In this document: piece after piece, positions 9,045-17,986 of the stretch | How the letters are laid out: each line of letters starts with the position of its first letter | Numbering within the stretch: the stretch's first letter is position 1 | Source of the DNA: UBA1081 sp964443825 | Lineage (GTDB): Bacteria; Bacillota; Clostridia; Oscillospirales; Acutalibacteraceae | DNA: 39,370 bases | Assembly (NCBI GenBank): GCA_964443825.1 | Contig: CAYUEV010000009.1 | Coordinates: 1 to 39,370, forward strand | Reading direction: 5' to 3' | Notes under the pieces: model-generated | Database searches by the model: none | Seen by the model: only the letters and a program-made list of their open reading frames with translations | What the model was told of the DNA's origin: nothing | Position numbers and translations under genes: made by a program

Positions 9045-9118
9045 TATTCGGTTTAGAGGTTAAACGTTTTAATCGTAAAACGGACGATCGGCGACTAAAA
9101 TAAGGGTATTATAACGCG

Positions 9119-9193
9119 ATCCGCCGTCTATCGCCGTTGACGGAAACCCGCGTTTCGGATTTTTATTATCCGCCGTCTAAGATCCGCCGTTTA
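9119..9193. repeat. three direct copies of ATCCGCCGTYTA
   Basis: Near-identical 12-mers start at 9119, 9168 and 9182. The last overlaps the stop codon of the LRR-dockerin gene on the minus strand. Between the first two lies a short hairpin GAAAC-CCGC-GTTTC (9143-9156) followed by GGATTTTT. Function unknown; it may be a degenerate 3' element of the minus-strand gene. Confidence 0.5.
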
Positions 9194-12100
9194 AAATTCT
9201 GTCTGGAGTTTTGCCGAAACTCTCAATATAAGTCTCGCGTCGCTCGCGGTTATTTCGTTGTCTTTATTAACGTCGGCCGCTTTAAGCAGTTCGTCCGCCG
9301 GTTTTTCGAGTTTAGCGGAGATCCTGAGGGCGATTCTCGCGTCTTTCGCTAAAATCTGACCGTCGCCGTCGAGGTCGCCTAATTTAAGTCCGGCGCCGTC
9401 GCTTGAAGGTTCGTCCGGTTTTGTCGGGTCGGGCGCGGGAGTGTTGGGGTGAAGTTCCGCCGCGTTGAGGATGGAGGCGTTGTTGTGCTTATTAGCGTTC
9501 GCCCAGCTCTGAGCCGAGCCGCCGTAATACACGTCTTTTAACGAATCGCAGCCTTTAAACGCGTCGTCGTTGACTTCCTTTAACGTCGCGGGAACCGTAA
9601 GGGACGCGAGGTTATCGCACCCCGAGAACGCGGACTCGCTGATCACGGTGAGCCCGGGGCGGCAGATGACCGTCGATAAGCTCTTGCAGTCGGCGAAAGC
9701 ATACGCGCTGATTACTTCCACGCTTCCGGGAATATCTATGGTTTCGATAGCCGTTCCGCTAAACGAATACTCGCCGATATTGGTCAATGTGGACGACAAA
9801 ATCACCTTGGAGAGCGAGGAACACCCTTGGAAAGCCCCGTAGCCAACGCTTTTAATACCGTCGGAAATTATAACGCTCTTAATGTTCGCGTTATCTTTAA
9901 ACGCGGCGTCGGCTATCCCGGATACCGTGAAGCTGTCGATTTCCGCGGGAATTATAAGGTCGGTTCCATCGCCGCTGTAGCCTTTTATCTCTATCGTCCC
10001 GTCGCTAAGAACCGCATATGAGTAGCCCGGGGAAGACGGATTTGTCGAAGGCTCGTCGGTTGTGGGTTCGTTTGTAGAGGGCTCGTTTGTCGAAGGTTCG
10101 TTTGTCGAAGGCTCGTCGGTTGTGGGTTCGTTCGATGAAGGCTCGGCGGTCGTGGGTTCGGCGGTCGTGGGTTCGTTCGATGAAGGCTCGTCGGTTGTGG
10201 GTTCGGCGGTCGTGGGTTCGGCGCCGCTTGTCGGTTCGTTGGAATCAGGTTCGGTTGTGGTCGGTTCAGCGGTGGTAGGCTCGGCAGTAGTCGGTTCAGC
10301 GGTGGTAGGTTCCGCCGTGGTCGGTTCAGCNNNNNNNNNNNNNNNNNNNNNNNNNNNNNNNNNNNNNNNNNNNNNNNNNNNNNNNNNNNNNNNNNNNNNN
10401 NNNNNNNNNNNNNNNNNNNNNNNNNNNNNNCGGTGGTAGGTTCCGCCGTGGTCGGTTCAGCGGTGGTAGGTTCCGCCGTGGTCGGCTCGGCTGTCGTCGG
10501 TTCGGCGGTGGTAGGCTCCGCCGTGGTAGGCTCGGCTGTAGTCGGTTCAGCGGTGGTAGGCTCGGCCGTAGTCGGCTCGCCGGAATCGGGTTCCGTGGGA
10601 AGAATGTCGGAAGTGGTAGGCTCTGTGGTCGAGGTGAAAATAGTAACGTTGGTAAGCTCGGGGTTTACGTCTTTTTCGACGAAATTCCATTGAGCGGTCG
10701 TTCCGGCGTAGTAAATAATTTCGAGAGCTACGCATCCGCTAAACACGCCGTCGTCTAAGGATCTTAAAGAAGCTGGAAGACTTACGGCCTCAAGGGCGAT
10801 ACAGTCCGCAAACGCGAGATTGTCAATATCGGTAACGCCCTCTCTGCATACGACAGTTTTAAGGTTGGGGCACCCCCGGAAAGCGCGTTCGCCAATATCT
10901 CTTACGCCTTCAATCGTCACTTTCGTGATCGTCGCGTTGCCTGAGAAAGCGCGCTCGCTTATTTCGGATACTCTTTTGCCGTCTATTGTGGCGGGTATGG
11001 TTATTTCGGTCTCGGAGCCCTTATAGCCCGTAATTTCTATAGTTCCGTCGTCGTCCGGTCTGTACGTAAGACCGCCGGAGGCTACGGGAGGCTGCGTCGA
11101 AGGCTCGTTGGAGGGATTCTCGGCGCCGGCCGCGTTTAAGGTTACGTTGTCAAGTTCCGGGTTATTGTATTTGTCGACCGACTGCCACTGAGCCGCCGTT
11201 CCGGCGTAGTTTATCGCGGAGAGAGCGGTCTTTTCGAAAGCGTGGTCGTCAATATCTCTTAAAGATCTGGGAAGGTTGACGGTCGTAAGAGCCGCGCAGC
11301 CCGAAAAAGCGCGATCGCCTATGTCGACTACTCCCTCGTTAAGCGTCGCCGTAGTAAGGTTTACGCAGTTCGAAAAGGCGTTGTCGCCTATTTCTCTTAC
11401 GCCGTCGATAGTGACGCTCGTTAATTCGGGTTTATTGTAAAAAGCGAAATCTTTAATTTCGGACACTCTTCTGCCGTTTATCGTGTTGGGAATTGTAAGT
11501 TCGGAATCATTCCCGTAGTACCCTACTATCTCAACCGTGCCGTCGTCGTCGAATTTGGTTTCAAAAGAACCGGCGGGAGCGGTCGAAGGAGCGGTCGTTG
11601 GAGCGGTAGTCGGGGCGTTTGAAGGGGCGTTCGTGGAAGGGTCGGATGGGGCGGGAGCGGGTTCCGTCCCGTTTGTTATTACGTTGGCGAAATTATTCCC
11701 GCCTTTGTTTACGCTGTTCCACTGTGCGCTCGTTCCGGCGAAAGTCACCGTAAGGTTGTTTACGCCCGAGAAAGCGCCGCGCTCGATTTGTCTTAAAGAC
11801 GCGGGAAGCGCGATAGAAGTAAGAGCCGAGCAGCCCGAGAAAGCGTCTTCTCCTATTTCTCTCAATCCGTATAATTCGGAAGAACCGCTTTTGACCGTAA
11901 CGGTTGTAAGCGACAGGCAGTTAGCGAAAGCGCGATCGTTAATTTCTTCGACTCTTCCGGGGATCGTGACTTCCGTAAGCCCCGTGTTGGCGAACGTTCC
12001 GTCGTCAATGTCAATTAAGGAATCGGGAAGAGAGATTGATTTAAGGTTTTGGCAGCCTCTGAAAGCGCCCTCGCCTATTTCCCTCACTCCTTCGGGAACA

Positions 12101-12384
12101 ACTACGCTCGTAACGCCGCTGTTGATGAAAGCGCCTTCCTCAATCTCGATTACTTTGTGACCGTCTACGTCGGCGGGAATAGTAATATCAGTCGCGGATC
12201 CGCTATAGCCTAAAATAGCCGCCGGAGAGCCGAACTCTCTTAAGACGCCGTAAGTAAACCCGTCGGAAGTTTTGCCCGTCGAGACTATGTCGTCGTCGTC
12301 GGCGAAAGCCCCTAAAGGAGACATGGCGAACAGCATAGCCAGAGACAGCGCCACCGCCAAGATTTTAACGGTAAATTTTTTCAT
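9191..12384 (-). CDS. secreted BspA-like leucine-rich repeat protein with C-terminal dockerin (interrupted by assembly gap)
   Basis: I read one gene broken only by 100 N at 10331-10430. A frame enters the gap from the start side ending in EPTT repeats; a different frame leaves it, also AEPTT repeats, and stays open to the stop at 9191. The N terminus is a signal peptide with likely cleavage after AFA (residue 28). Four LRR_5 modules follow, each starting with a DGTIEIxGY-like strand and ending with a QW...N-rich segment, joined by Thr/Pro/Ser/Glu linkers. The C terminus (about 9194-9390) has two dockerin calcium loops, DLDGDGQILAKD and DVNKDNEITASD, followed by ALRISAKLE and ILRVSAKL helices. 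ATG at 12384 has a perfect GGAGGT seven bases upstream; a TTG at 12399 overlaps that site and is rejected. Likely an adhesin or scaffold-docked surface protein; the ligand is unknown. Confidence 0.88.
10257..10578 (-). repeat. 15-bp tandem array encoding EPTTA, spanning the gap
   Basis: About ten EPTTA units run into the gap from the start side and four or more continue beyond it, then degenerate into EPSSN and EPSTN variants down to about 10040. The near-identical 15-bp units explain why the assembly broke here and make the true copy number unknown. Confidence 0.9.
10331..10430. other. assembly gap of 100 N
   Basis: One hundred N in a row, the usual placeholder for a gap of unknown size. 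Codon phase on both sides requires a real length equal to 2 modulo 3 if the gene is intact; 100 is 1 modulo 3, which is the only reason the frame appears shifted. Confidence 0.97.
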
Positions 12385-12430
12385 AAATCTTACCTCCAAT
12401 CGATAGAATAAAGAGAATTAAATTGGCGGG

Positions 12431-12488
12431 ATGACAAAATACATAAAATTTTCATTGTCATCACATATATATAATACACAAATGACAT
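12431..12488. promoter_or_regulatory. operator-like cluster of ATGACA motifs upstream of the LRR-dockerin gene
   Basis: ATGACAA (12431-12437) and TTGTCAT (12455-12461) form a perfect 7-bp inverted repeat with a 17-base spacer. A third copy, ATGACAT, lies at 12482-12488. The motifs are 24-27 bases apart, in a very AT-rich stretch 47-104 bases upstream of the LRR-dockerin ATG. That placement suits a regulator site, but no regulator is identified and no clear -35/-10 pair was fixed here. Confidence 0.4.
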
Positions 12489-12506
12489 TAAATATTGATG
12501 AGAATG

Positions 12507-12540
12507 AAAAAAAGTTCGGGTTTTTTGTTAAGACGCCCGG
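12507..12540 (-). terminator. possible terminator after the gltX-glnS operon
   Basis: On the minus strand, CGGG/CCCG arms (12536-12539 and 12517-12520) precede a run of seven T (12507-12513), just after the stop of the membrane protein gene. The stem is only 4 bp, so the call is tentative. Confidence 0.35.
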
Positions 12541-12541
12541 T

Positions 12542-13216
12542 TTAAACGTCTTTTACGCTATCGGCCAGATGGTAAATTACGCCCAGAACCGTCACGAGAA
12601 GCAGGATTATTAAAATTAAGGTAAACGCCGTGCTGAGTTCAAAAGTCCTTATATCGAAATTTATATACTCCAGATAGGTTTTATATTCGCTTAAGGCGGG
12701 GATGTTCGATAAAATACCCGAAATCGACATTTCCCCCGAGACAAGCTTAGAGGCGATGTGGTTAAAACAGAGCCTTGACGAAAGGCAGGTTATAAGCCCT
12801 AAACCGGACGCCGCCGACACAATAAGCTTCTCTTTAACGAAAAGCCCTAAAATAAAGGCCGTTACGGCTAAAACGAGAGAAACCGCGAAAAGAACCGCGC
12901 TCGCCGTAAAAAAGCCCTTTAATGAAGAGGGAAAAGCCGAAAAATCAAACCCCGACGCGTTAATGACCGCGTTTTCGCCAAAGAACATGTCGTAAACCTG
13001 CCTTATGGTGTACTTTTCGGGGAGATGTTCAAGGTCTATTCCCGTAATGGAGGCTATCAGCGCGTTTACGTCGACCATGCCGCCTAAGAGCGAGAGAAGC
13101 TGGTTGTCGGAGGTTACTCCCACCACCATTATAAACTTAAACATCGGGACGAAAATAAGGACGGGCGCGATTGCCAAAACAAGAAGACTGTTTATTATTT
13201 TATAGGTTATTTTCAA
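12542..13216 (-). CDS. hypothetical membrane protein with four predicted membrane segments
   Basis: I do not recognise this 224-residue protein. Hydrophobic segments lie at about residues 9-32, 100-125, 130-150 and 195-217. Between the first two is a soluble loop of about 65 residues with LEHLPEKYTIRQVYDMFFGENAVI, probably extracytoplasmic. It is the third gene of a minus-strand operon, 22 bases after glnS. The only upstream start in this frame is TTG at 13216, since an in-frame TGA lies 18 bases before it; a GAAGG is about 12 bases upstream, so initiation looks weak. The next methionine (residue 25) would cut into the first membrane segment. There is no signal peptide cleavage site and no catalytic motif. 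The link to aminoacylation is positional only. Confidence 0.65.
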   Translation of the reverse strand: MKITYKIINSLLVLAIAPVLIFVPMFKFIMVVGVTSDNQLLSLLGGMVDVNALIASITGIDLEHLPEKYTIRQVYDMFFGENAVINASGFDFSAFPSSLKGFFTASAVLFAVSLVLAVTAFILGLFVKEKLIVSAASGLGLITCLSSRLCFNHIASKLVSGEMSISGILSNIPALSEYKTYLEYINFDIRTFELSTAFTLILIILLLVTVLGVIYHLADSVKDV

Positions 13217-13238
13217 AAAATGTCGCCGCCTTCAACCG

Positions 13239-14891
13239 CTATTTCCAGGAGGAATTGAGTTCCGCGGTTCTGTTTAATATTGTGTTGTCGGGAGTCGAGT
13301 CCTTGTCTACGGTAAAGTAGCCCTGCCGCATAAACTGAAAAACGTCGCCCGGCTTGATGTTTTTAAGCGAGCCTTCTAAATAGCACTCCTTTATTTTAAG
13401 GGAGTTGGGATTTATGTTGTTTAAAAACGAGCCTTTAGATTCGTCGCTCGGGTTGGGGACGTTAAAAAGCCTGTCGTAAAGCCTTAACTCGCACTTTTTA
13501 CAGTCGCGGGCGTTTACCCAGTGGATAGTCCCCTTTACTTTGGGCCCGCCCTCGCGGGAGCCGCCTCTCGTCAAGGGGTCGTATGTGCAGTGAACGAGAG
13601 TTACGTTCCCGTTTTCGTCTTTTTCGCAGCCTTCGCATCTGACGATATAGGCGCCTTTTAATCGCACCTCGTTTCCGGGGTAAAGCCTAAAGTACTTTTT
13701 AGGCGGGTTCTCGGTAAAGTCGCTCCTCTCTATATAGAGTTCCTTTGAGAACTTAACCGTCCTTTTGCCCTGTTCGGGGTGGTTGGGGTTGATTTCGACT
13801 TCTAAGGAGTCCTCAAAATCGTCGTCCATATTGTCTATCACAACTTTAAGAGGGTCTAAAACCGCCATCGCTCTGGGGGCGGAGTCGTTTAATCTGTCTC
13901 TTACGCAGGACTCTAAAAGCCCGTAATCGACTACGCTGTTTGCCTTGGAAACGCCTATTTTCTCCACAAAGTCCTTAATCGCCTCGGGCGGGTAGCCTCT
14001 TCTTCTCATGCCGCAAAGCGTCGCCATTCTCGGGTCGTCCCAGCCGCTTACGATTTTTTTGTTGACAAGCTCCAGGCATTTTCTCTTGCTGGTAAGGCAG
14101 TAATTTAGGTTAAGGCGGGCAAATTCTATCTGCCTTGGGGGTTCTTTTAGATCGAGCTCCTTAATAAACCAGTCGTAAACGGCCCTGTTGTTCTCAAATT
14201 CCAGCGTGCAGAGCGAGTAAGTCACGCCCTCTTTAGCGTCCGACAGCGGGTGAACGAAGTCGTACATCGGGTAAATTACCCACTTGTCGCCCGTCTGATG
14301 GTGACTTTTCCGCATGATTCTGTAAATCACGGGGTCGCGCATAACGATATTGGGGGAGAACATATCGATTTTCGCCCTTAAAACGCGGCTGCCGTCGGGA
14401 AATTCGCCGTTTTTCATTCTTTCGAATAAAGAGAGATTCTCTGTGACGGAGCGGTCGCGGTAAGGGCTGTTCTTTCCGGGGCTTGTCAAGGTTCCCCTGT
14501 ACTCTCTTATTTCGTCGGAGCTTAAATCGCAGACATAGGCCTTGCCTTTTTTGATGAGCTTTACGGCGCAGTCGTAAACAAAGTCGAAATAGTCGGAAGC
14601 GTAGTACTCATTTTCCCATTTATAGCCGAGCCACTCTATATCTTCTTTTATGGCGTCGATATATTCGGAGTCTTCTTTAGACGGGTTAGAGTCGTCAAAG
14701 CGCAAATTGCATATTCCGGAGTATTTTTGAGCCGTGGAGAAATTTATATAAATGGACTTCGCGTGGCCTATGTGAAGATAGCCGTTCGGCTCCGGCGGGA
14801 AACGCGTCTGAACTCTGTCGTTCACGCCGTTTTTAAGGTCCTCGTCGATAATATCGTGTATAAAATTCTGCGGAACTAAGTTTTCTTCCAT
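13239..14891 (-). CDS. glnS: glutaminyl-tRNA synthetase
   Basis: This class I synthetase charges tRNA-Gln directly. The 550 residues show RFPPEPNGYLHIGHAKS with HIGH at 40-43, the class I SKRK signature in CLTSKRKCLELV around residues 265-272, and the C-terminal two-barrel anticodon domain with TRGGSREG and TIHWV, which separate GlnRS from GluRS. The ATG at 14891 is 5 bases after the gltX stop, with AAAGGA overlapping the end of gltX. Many Firmicutes lack GlnRS and instead use a transamidation route with GatCAB, so its pairing here with GluRS implies that Gln-tRNA is made directly. Confidence 0.95.
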   Translation of the reverse strand: MEENLVPQNFIHDIIDEDLKNGVNDRVQTRFPPEPNGYLHIGHAKSIYINFSTAQKYSGICNLRFDDSNPSKEDSEYIDAIKEDIEWLGYKWENEYYASDYFDFVYDCAVKLIKKGKAYVCDLSSDEIREYRGTLTSPGKNSPYRDRSVTENLSLFERMKNGEFPDGSRVLRAKIDMFSPNIVMRDPVIYRIMRKSHHQTGDKWVIYPMYDFVHPLSDAKEGVTYSLCTLEFENNRAVYDWFIKELDLKEPPRQIEFARLNLNYCLTSKRKCLELVNKKIVSGWDDPRMATLCGMRRRGYPPEAIKDFVEKIGVSKANSVVDYGLLESCVRDRLNDSAPRAMAVLDPLKVVIDNMDDDFEDSLEVEINPNHPEQGKRTVKFSKELYIERSDFTENPPKKYFRLYPGNEVRLKGAYIVRCEGCEKDENGNVTLVHCTYDPLTRGGSREGGPKVKGTIHWVNARDCKKCELRLYDRLFNVPNPSDESKGSFLNNINPNSLKIKECYLEGSLKNIKPGDVFQFMRQGYFTVDKDSTPDNTILNRTAELNSSWK

Positions 14892-14896
14892 ATAAA

Positions 14897-16558
14897 CTAT
14901 CCTTTTAAAGCGCTTATTGATTCGTTTACTCTTTTTTTAAAGCGTTCTTTCCCTAAAAGCTTTAAAATCATGTACAGATCCGGGGTGTTCGCGCGGGAAG
15001 TCGCCGCCAGCCTTATGACGCCCGAAACGTCCCCCACGTGGCCTTTGTATTTTTCGGGATTGTTTTTGTACTCCTTGACGTTAGGCGTAAACCCGAGACC
15101 CGGGCAAATCGATTTAATTTTTTCGAACCATTCGTCTTTGCCGTCGTTCTCGTCGTAAATTTTAACGTAGGCTCTGAGTATTTCGGAGCAGTCGCCGGGG
15201 TTTAAATTTTCGGGTACGGAGAAGTCGGCTTTGTATATTTCGTCGTAAAAATAGCTTAGATATTCCTTAACTTCGGTCCAGCGGGATATGTCTTTCCTCG
15301 GTTTTTTGCCGCCCCTGTCGATATTGAGTATATTTTTAGCGTAATCCGGGTCTTTTGTAAAGAGAGCGTAAAGCTCCCTGTCGTAAACTTTAGCCCAGTT
15401 TAACACGTTTTCGTAAATATAATCGACCGTCATGCGCGAGATTACGTTTTTGCTTACGTCGTTTAATTTGTTTATATCAAAAAGGCATCCGCTGGGACTC
15501 ATTTTTTTAAGCTTAAACGGGAAAGAGTAAATCGAGGCGTCGGGGTTCGCCCTTCTCCAGTCCTCAAAATCGGAGTTAAGAAGAGTTAAAAGGTACTCCA
15601 AAAGACTCTCTTTAGGGTAGCCCTCCTCTTTAAAATAACCAGCCGCCGCCTCCGGGTCTTTTCTTTTTGAAAATTTCCTCTTGCCTAAAGTTTCCTCGTC
15701 GATTTTCATAATGACGGGCGTATGGGCGTATTTGGGCGGTTTAAAGCCGCAGGCTTTAAAAAGAGCCATGTGCTTGGGAACGGACGAAAGCCACTCCTCG
15801 CCCCTTATAACATGAGTGGTTCTCATAAAGTGATCGTCTACGACGTGGGCGAAATGGTAAGTCGGAACGCCGTTTGACTTCAAAAGAACTTCGTCTATGG
15901 TGTTTTCGGGCGTTTCTATCCTGCCCCTGATTATATCGTTAAACATTATCTTGCCATCCGCTTTGCCGTCGGATTTAAACCTTAAAACATAACTTTTGCC
16001 GTTTTTGACGTTATCTTTAATCTCATCAAAAGTGAGATTTCTGCATTTCGCGTATTTGCCGTAGTAGCCGGTTATGTCCTCTTTCGCCTCTTCCTGCCTT
16101 TTTCTCAACCCGGACAGGTCTTCCTCGGAGCAAAAACACGGGTAGGCGAGACCTTTTTTAACGAGATCTTTCGCGACCGCTTTGTAAATTTCCACTCTCT
16201 CGCTTTGAATATAAGGGCCGTAATCGCCTTTTTGGAAAGTTCCGAAATACCCCTCGTCGAAAGTAATCCCAAAGTCGGAAAGGGAATTTATTATGCCTTC
16301 CGCGCCGCCTTCGACTTCGCGTTTTTTATCGGTGTCCTCGATTCGCAGGTACGTTACGCCGCCCGTCGATTTAGCCGTCAAAACGTCCGTGAGAGCCCCA
16401 AACAGCCCGCCTATATGCAAAAAACCCGTGGGGCTCGGCGAAAATCTTGTAACCGCCGCGCCCTCTTTAAGGTTTCTGGGGGGATATTTATTTTCATAAT
16501 ACTCAATATCGCGTTCTATGTCGGGAAACAAAAGCTCGCTTAAAGCGTCGTAATCCAT
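14897..16558 (-). CDS. gltX: glutamyl-tRNA synthetase
   Basis: A class I synthetase for tRNA-Glu. It has TRFSPSPTGFLHIGG (HIGG at 48-51), the YLRIEDTD block, HVVDDHFM, HVIRGEEWL and the KMSKS equivalent FSKRKD. At 553 residues it is longer than the usual 470-490: there is a 35-residue N-terminal extension before the catalytic fold and a large C-terminal helical part. I set the start at the ATG at 16558 because GAGGGCGG precedes it and the promoter at 16591-16619 would start the transcript near 16584. Two earlier ATGs at 16576 and 16579 would then be almost leaderless. It heads the gltX-glnS-membrane protein operon. Confidence 0.92.
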   Translation of the reverse strand: MDYDALSELLFPDIERDIEYYENKYPPRNLKEGAAVTRFSPSPTGFLHIGGLFGALTDVLTAKSTGGVTYLRIEDTDKKREVEGGAEGIINSLSDFGITFDEGYFGTFQKGDYGPYIQSERVEIYKAVAKDLVKKGLAYPCFCSEEDLSGLRKRQEEAKEDITGYYGKYAKCRNLTFDEIKDNVKNGKSYVLRFKSDGKADGKIMFNDIIRGRIETPENTIDEVLLKSNGVPTYHFAHVVDDHFMRTTHVIRGEEWLSSVPKHMALFKACGFKPPKYAHTPVIMKIDEETLGKRKFSKRKDPEAAAGYFKEEGYPKESLLEYLLTLLNSDFEDWRRANPDASIYSFPFKLKKMSPSGCLFDINKLNDVSKNVISRMTVDYIYENVLNWAKVYDRELYALFTKDPDYAKNILNIDRGGKKPRKDISRWTEVKEYLSYFYDEIYKADFSVPENLNPGDCSEILRAYVKIYDENDGKDEWFEKIKSICPGLGFTPNVKEYKNNPEKYKGHVGDVSGVIRLAATSRANTPDLYMILKLLGKERFKKRVNESISALKG

Positions 16559-16590
16559 ATTCCGCCCTCGTTTCATCATTTTCTCAAACC

Positions 16591-16619
16591 ATTATATAAT
16601 AACGAGAAATAAAAGTAAA
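16591..16619 (-). promoter_or_regulatory. sigma-A promoter for the gltX-glnS operon
   Basis: On the minus strand, -35 TTTACT (16614-16619) and a perfect -10 TATAAT (16591-16596) have 17-base spacing. The expected transcript start near 16584 decides the gltX start codon. Confidence 0.7.
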
Positions 16620-16633
16620 TAGTTTGCGGGATA

Positions 16634-16697
16634 TTAGATACCGGATATTGGGCGCGGGATCGCGGGACGGCCGGTTTCGGCGCCGCCCGCCGCCCGC
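16634..16697. repeat. intergenic repeat fragment plus GC-rich hairpin
   Basis: TTAGATACCGGATATTGG (16634-16651) recurs with two changes at 39160-39177. It is followed by a GC-rich imperfect inverted repeat: the arm starting GCGGGATCGCGGG at 16654 pairs with GCCGCCCGCCGCCCGC ending at 16697. A partial ACGGCCGGTTT (16667-16677) also occurs at 23310-23320. It lies between two divergent promoters. Confidence 0.55.
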
Positions 16698-16706
16698 AAA
16701 AGCATA

Positions 16707-16735
16707 TTGAAAAATATTAGCGAATATGATATGAT
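16707..16735 (+). promoter_or_regulatory. sigma-A promoter for the D-aspartate ligase operon
   Basis: -35 TTGAAA (16707-16712) and -10 TATGAT (16730-16735) with 17-base spacing. The ATG at 16757 has AGGAAG seven bases upstream, so the leader would be only about 15 bases. Confidence 0.65.
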
Positions 16736-16756
16736 AAAACAAAAGGAAGTAATAAT

Positions 16757-17986
16757 ATGGAATTTACCGAGCGGGAGTTTATGCCCGTGATTTTAGGCGC
16801 GGATATTACGGCTTACAGTTTGGCGAGGAGCTTTCACGAGGAGTATAACATAAAATCTCTCGTTATCAGTCAAAAGAGGGCTAAAATAATATCCGAAAGC
16901 GAGATTATAGAGAACAGGGTTATCGATGGAATAGACGACGAGGCTGTTCTCGTTAAGAACCTTCTGCTGACGGGGCGGGAGTTTAAGGGGAGAAAAAAGC
17001 TTATCCTCCTGGGCTGCGGCGACTTTTACGTAAGAAATTTTGTCGAAAACAAAGACGTTTTGGAGGAGTACTTTATTATTCCCTACGTCGACAAAAGCCT
17101 TATGGACAAAATCGTCCTTAAAGACAACTTCTATAAAATATGCGACGAGCTCAATATCCCGCACCCAAAGACATACGTCTACGACTTAAAAGGCGAAAAC
17201 GACTTAAAATTTGATTTCGGCTACCCCGTGATAGCGAAACCCGCGAACTCGGCTCTTTATCATTACGCCAAATTCCCCGGCAAAAAGAAGGTTTTTAAGT
17301 TTAACAGTCGGGGCGAATTGGAAGATATGCTTAAAAACCTTAAAACTTCGAGTTACGACTATAAATTCCTGATTCAGGATTTTATCCCGGGAAACGACTC
17401 CTTTATGCGGGTTTTAACGTGCTACTCCGACAAAAACGGTAAAGTTAAATTCGCGTCTTTGGGTCATTCTCTTTTGGAGGATCATACGAGCTCCGCCATA
17501 GGCAACCCCGTCGCGATTATAAACGAGTACAACGAAAAAGTAATCGACGACGCCAAAAGATTCTTAGAGTATACGGGCTATACGGGGTTTTCCAACTTCG
17601 ATATCAAATACGACACAAGAGACGGCGCGTATAAATTTTTTGAAATCAACACGCGTCTGGGAAGATCGAACTACTATGTTACGGGGAGCGGCTACAATAC
17701 CGTTAAGTGGATTGTGGACGATTTAATATACGATAAAGAGCTTGAGTATACCGTCGCCGACAGGGAGAATCTCTTCACGGTAGTACCGAAAAGCATAATT
17801 TTGCATTATCTAGACGACGAGGCGTTAATAAAAAAAGTAAAAGAACTTTGGAAAAGCGGAAAAGTCGCCTACCCGCTTTACTACAAACCCGACAGGAACC
17901 TTAAGCGGTCGGTTTACGTCGCTTTGGCTTATTTAAATCAGTTCAGAAAGTACTATAAAACCGAAAAAAATGAAAAAAGAAAATAA
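16757..17986 (+). CDS. aslA: ATP-grasp D-aspartate ligase-like protein (peptidoglycan cross-bridge)
   Basis: A 409-residue ATP-grasp ligase. The N terminus EREFMPVILGADITAYSLARSFHEEY resembles the D-aspartate ligases (Aslfm/AslA) of Enterococcus faecium and Lactococcus lactis, which attach D-Asp to the side chain of L-Lys in peptidoglycan precursors. The ATP-grasp core runs from about residue 130 to 330, with GYPVIAKPANS as the ATP-binding strand, LIQDFIPGNDS, and metal-binding FFEINTRLGRSNYY. There is no signal peptide, consistent with a cytoplasmic precursor ligase. The next gene, overlapping by 17 bases, is an aspartate racemase that could supply the substrate. Another carboxylate-amine ligation is possible, but the racemase neighbour argues for D-Asp. 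Confidence 0.75.
   Translation: MEFTEREFMPVILGADITAYSLARSFHEEYNIKSLVISQKRAKIISESEIIENRVIDGIDDEAVLVKNLLLTGREFKGRKKLILLGCGDFYVRNFVENKDVLEEYFIIPYVDKSLMDKIVLKDNFYKICDELNIPHPKTYVYDLKGENDLKFDFGYPVIAKPANSALYHYAKFPGKKKVFKFNSRGELEDMLKNLKTSSYDYKFLIQDFIPGNDSFMRVLTCYSDKNGKVKFASLGHSLLEDHTSSAIGNPVAIINEYNEKVIDDAKRFLEYTGYTGFSNFDIKYDTRDGAYKFFEINTRLGRSNYYVTGSGYNTVKWIVDDLIYDKELEYTVADRENLFTVVPKSIILHYLDDEALIKKVKELWKSGKVAYPLYYKPDRNLKRSVYVALAYLNQFRKYYKTEKNEKRK

Noticed and set aside
9991..10330. Frame after the gap giving an Arg/Pro/Leu-rich tail ending at 9991
   Set aside because: It is the wrong phase of the EPTTA repeat, produced by the arbitrary 100-N gap length; the correct phase continues to the dockerin.
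10062..10693. Plus-strand frames rich in VGSAVVGS
   Set aside because: They are the antisense of the Thr/Pro/Glu repeat; no start site and no domain.
16559..16579. Upstream ATG pair for gltX
   Set aside because: They lie about five bases from the predicted transcript start; ATG 16558 has a good ribosome site.
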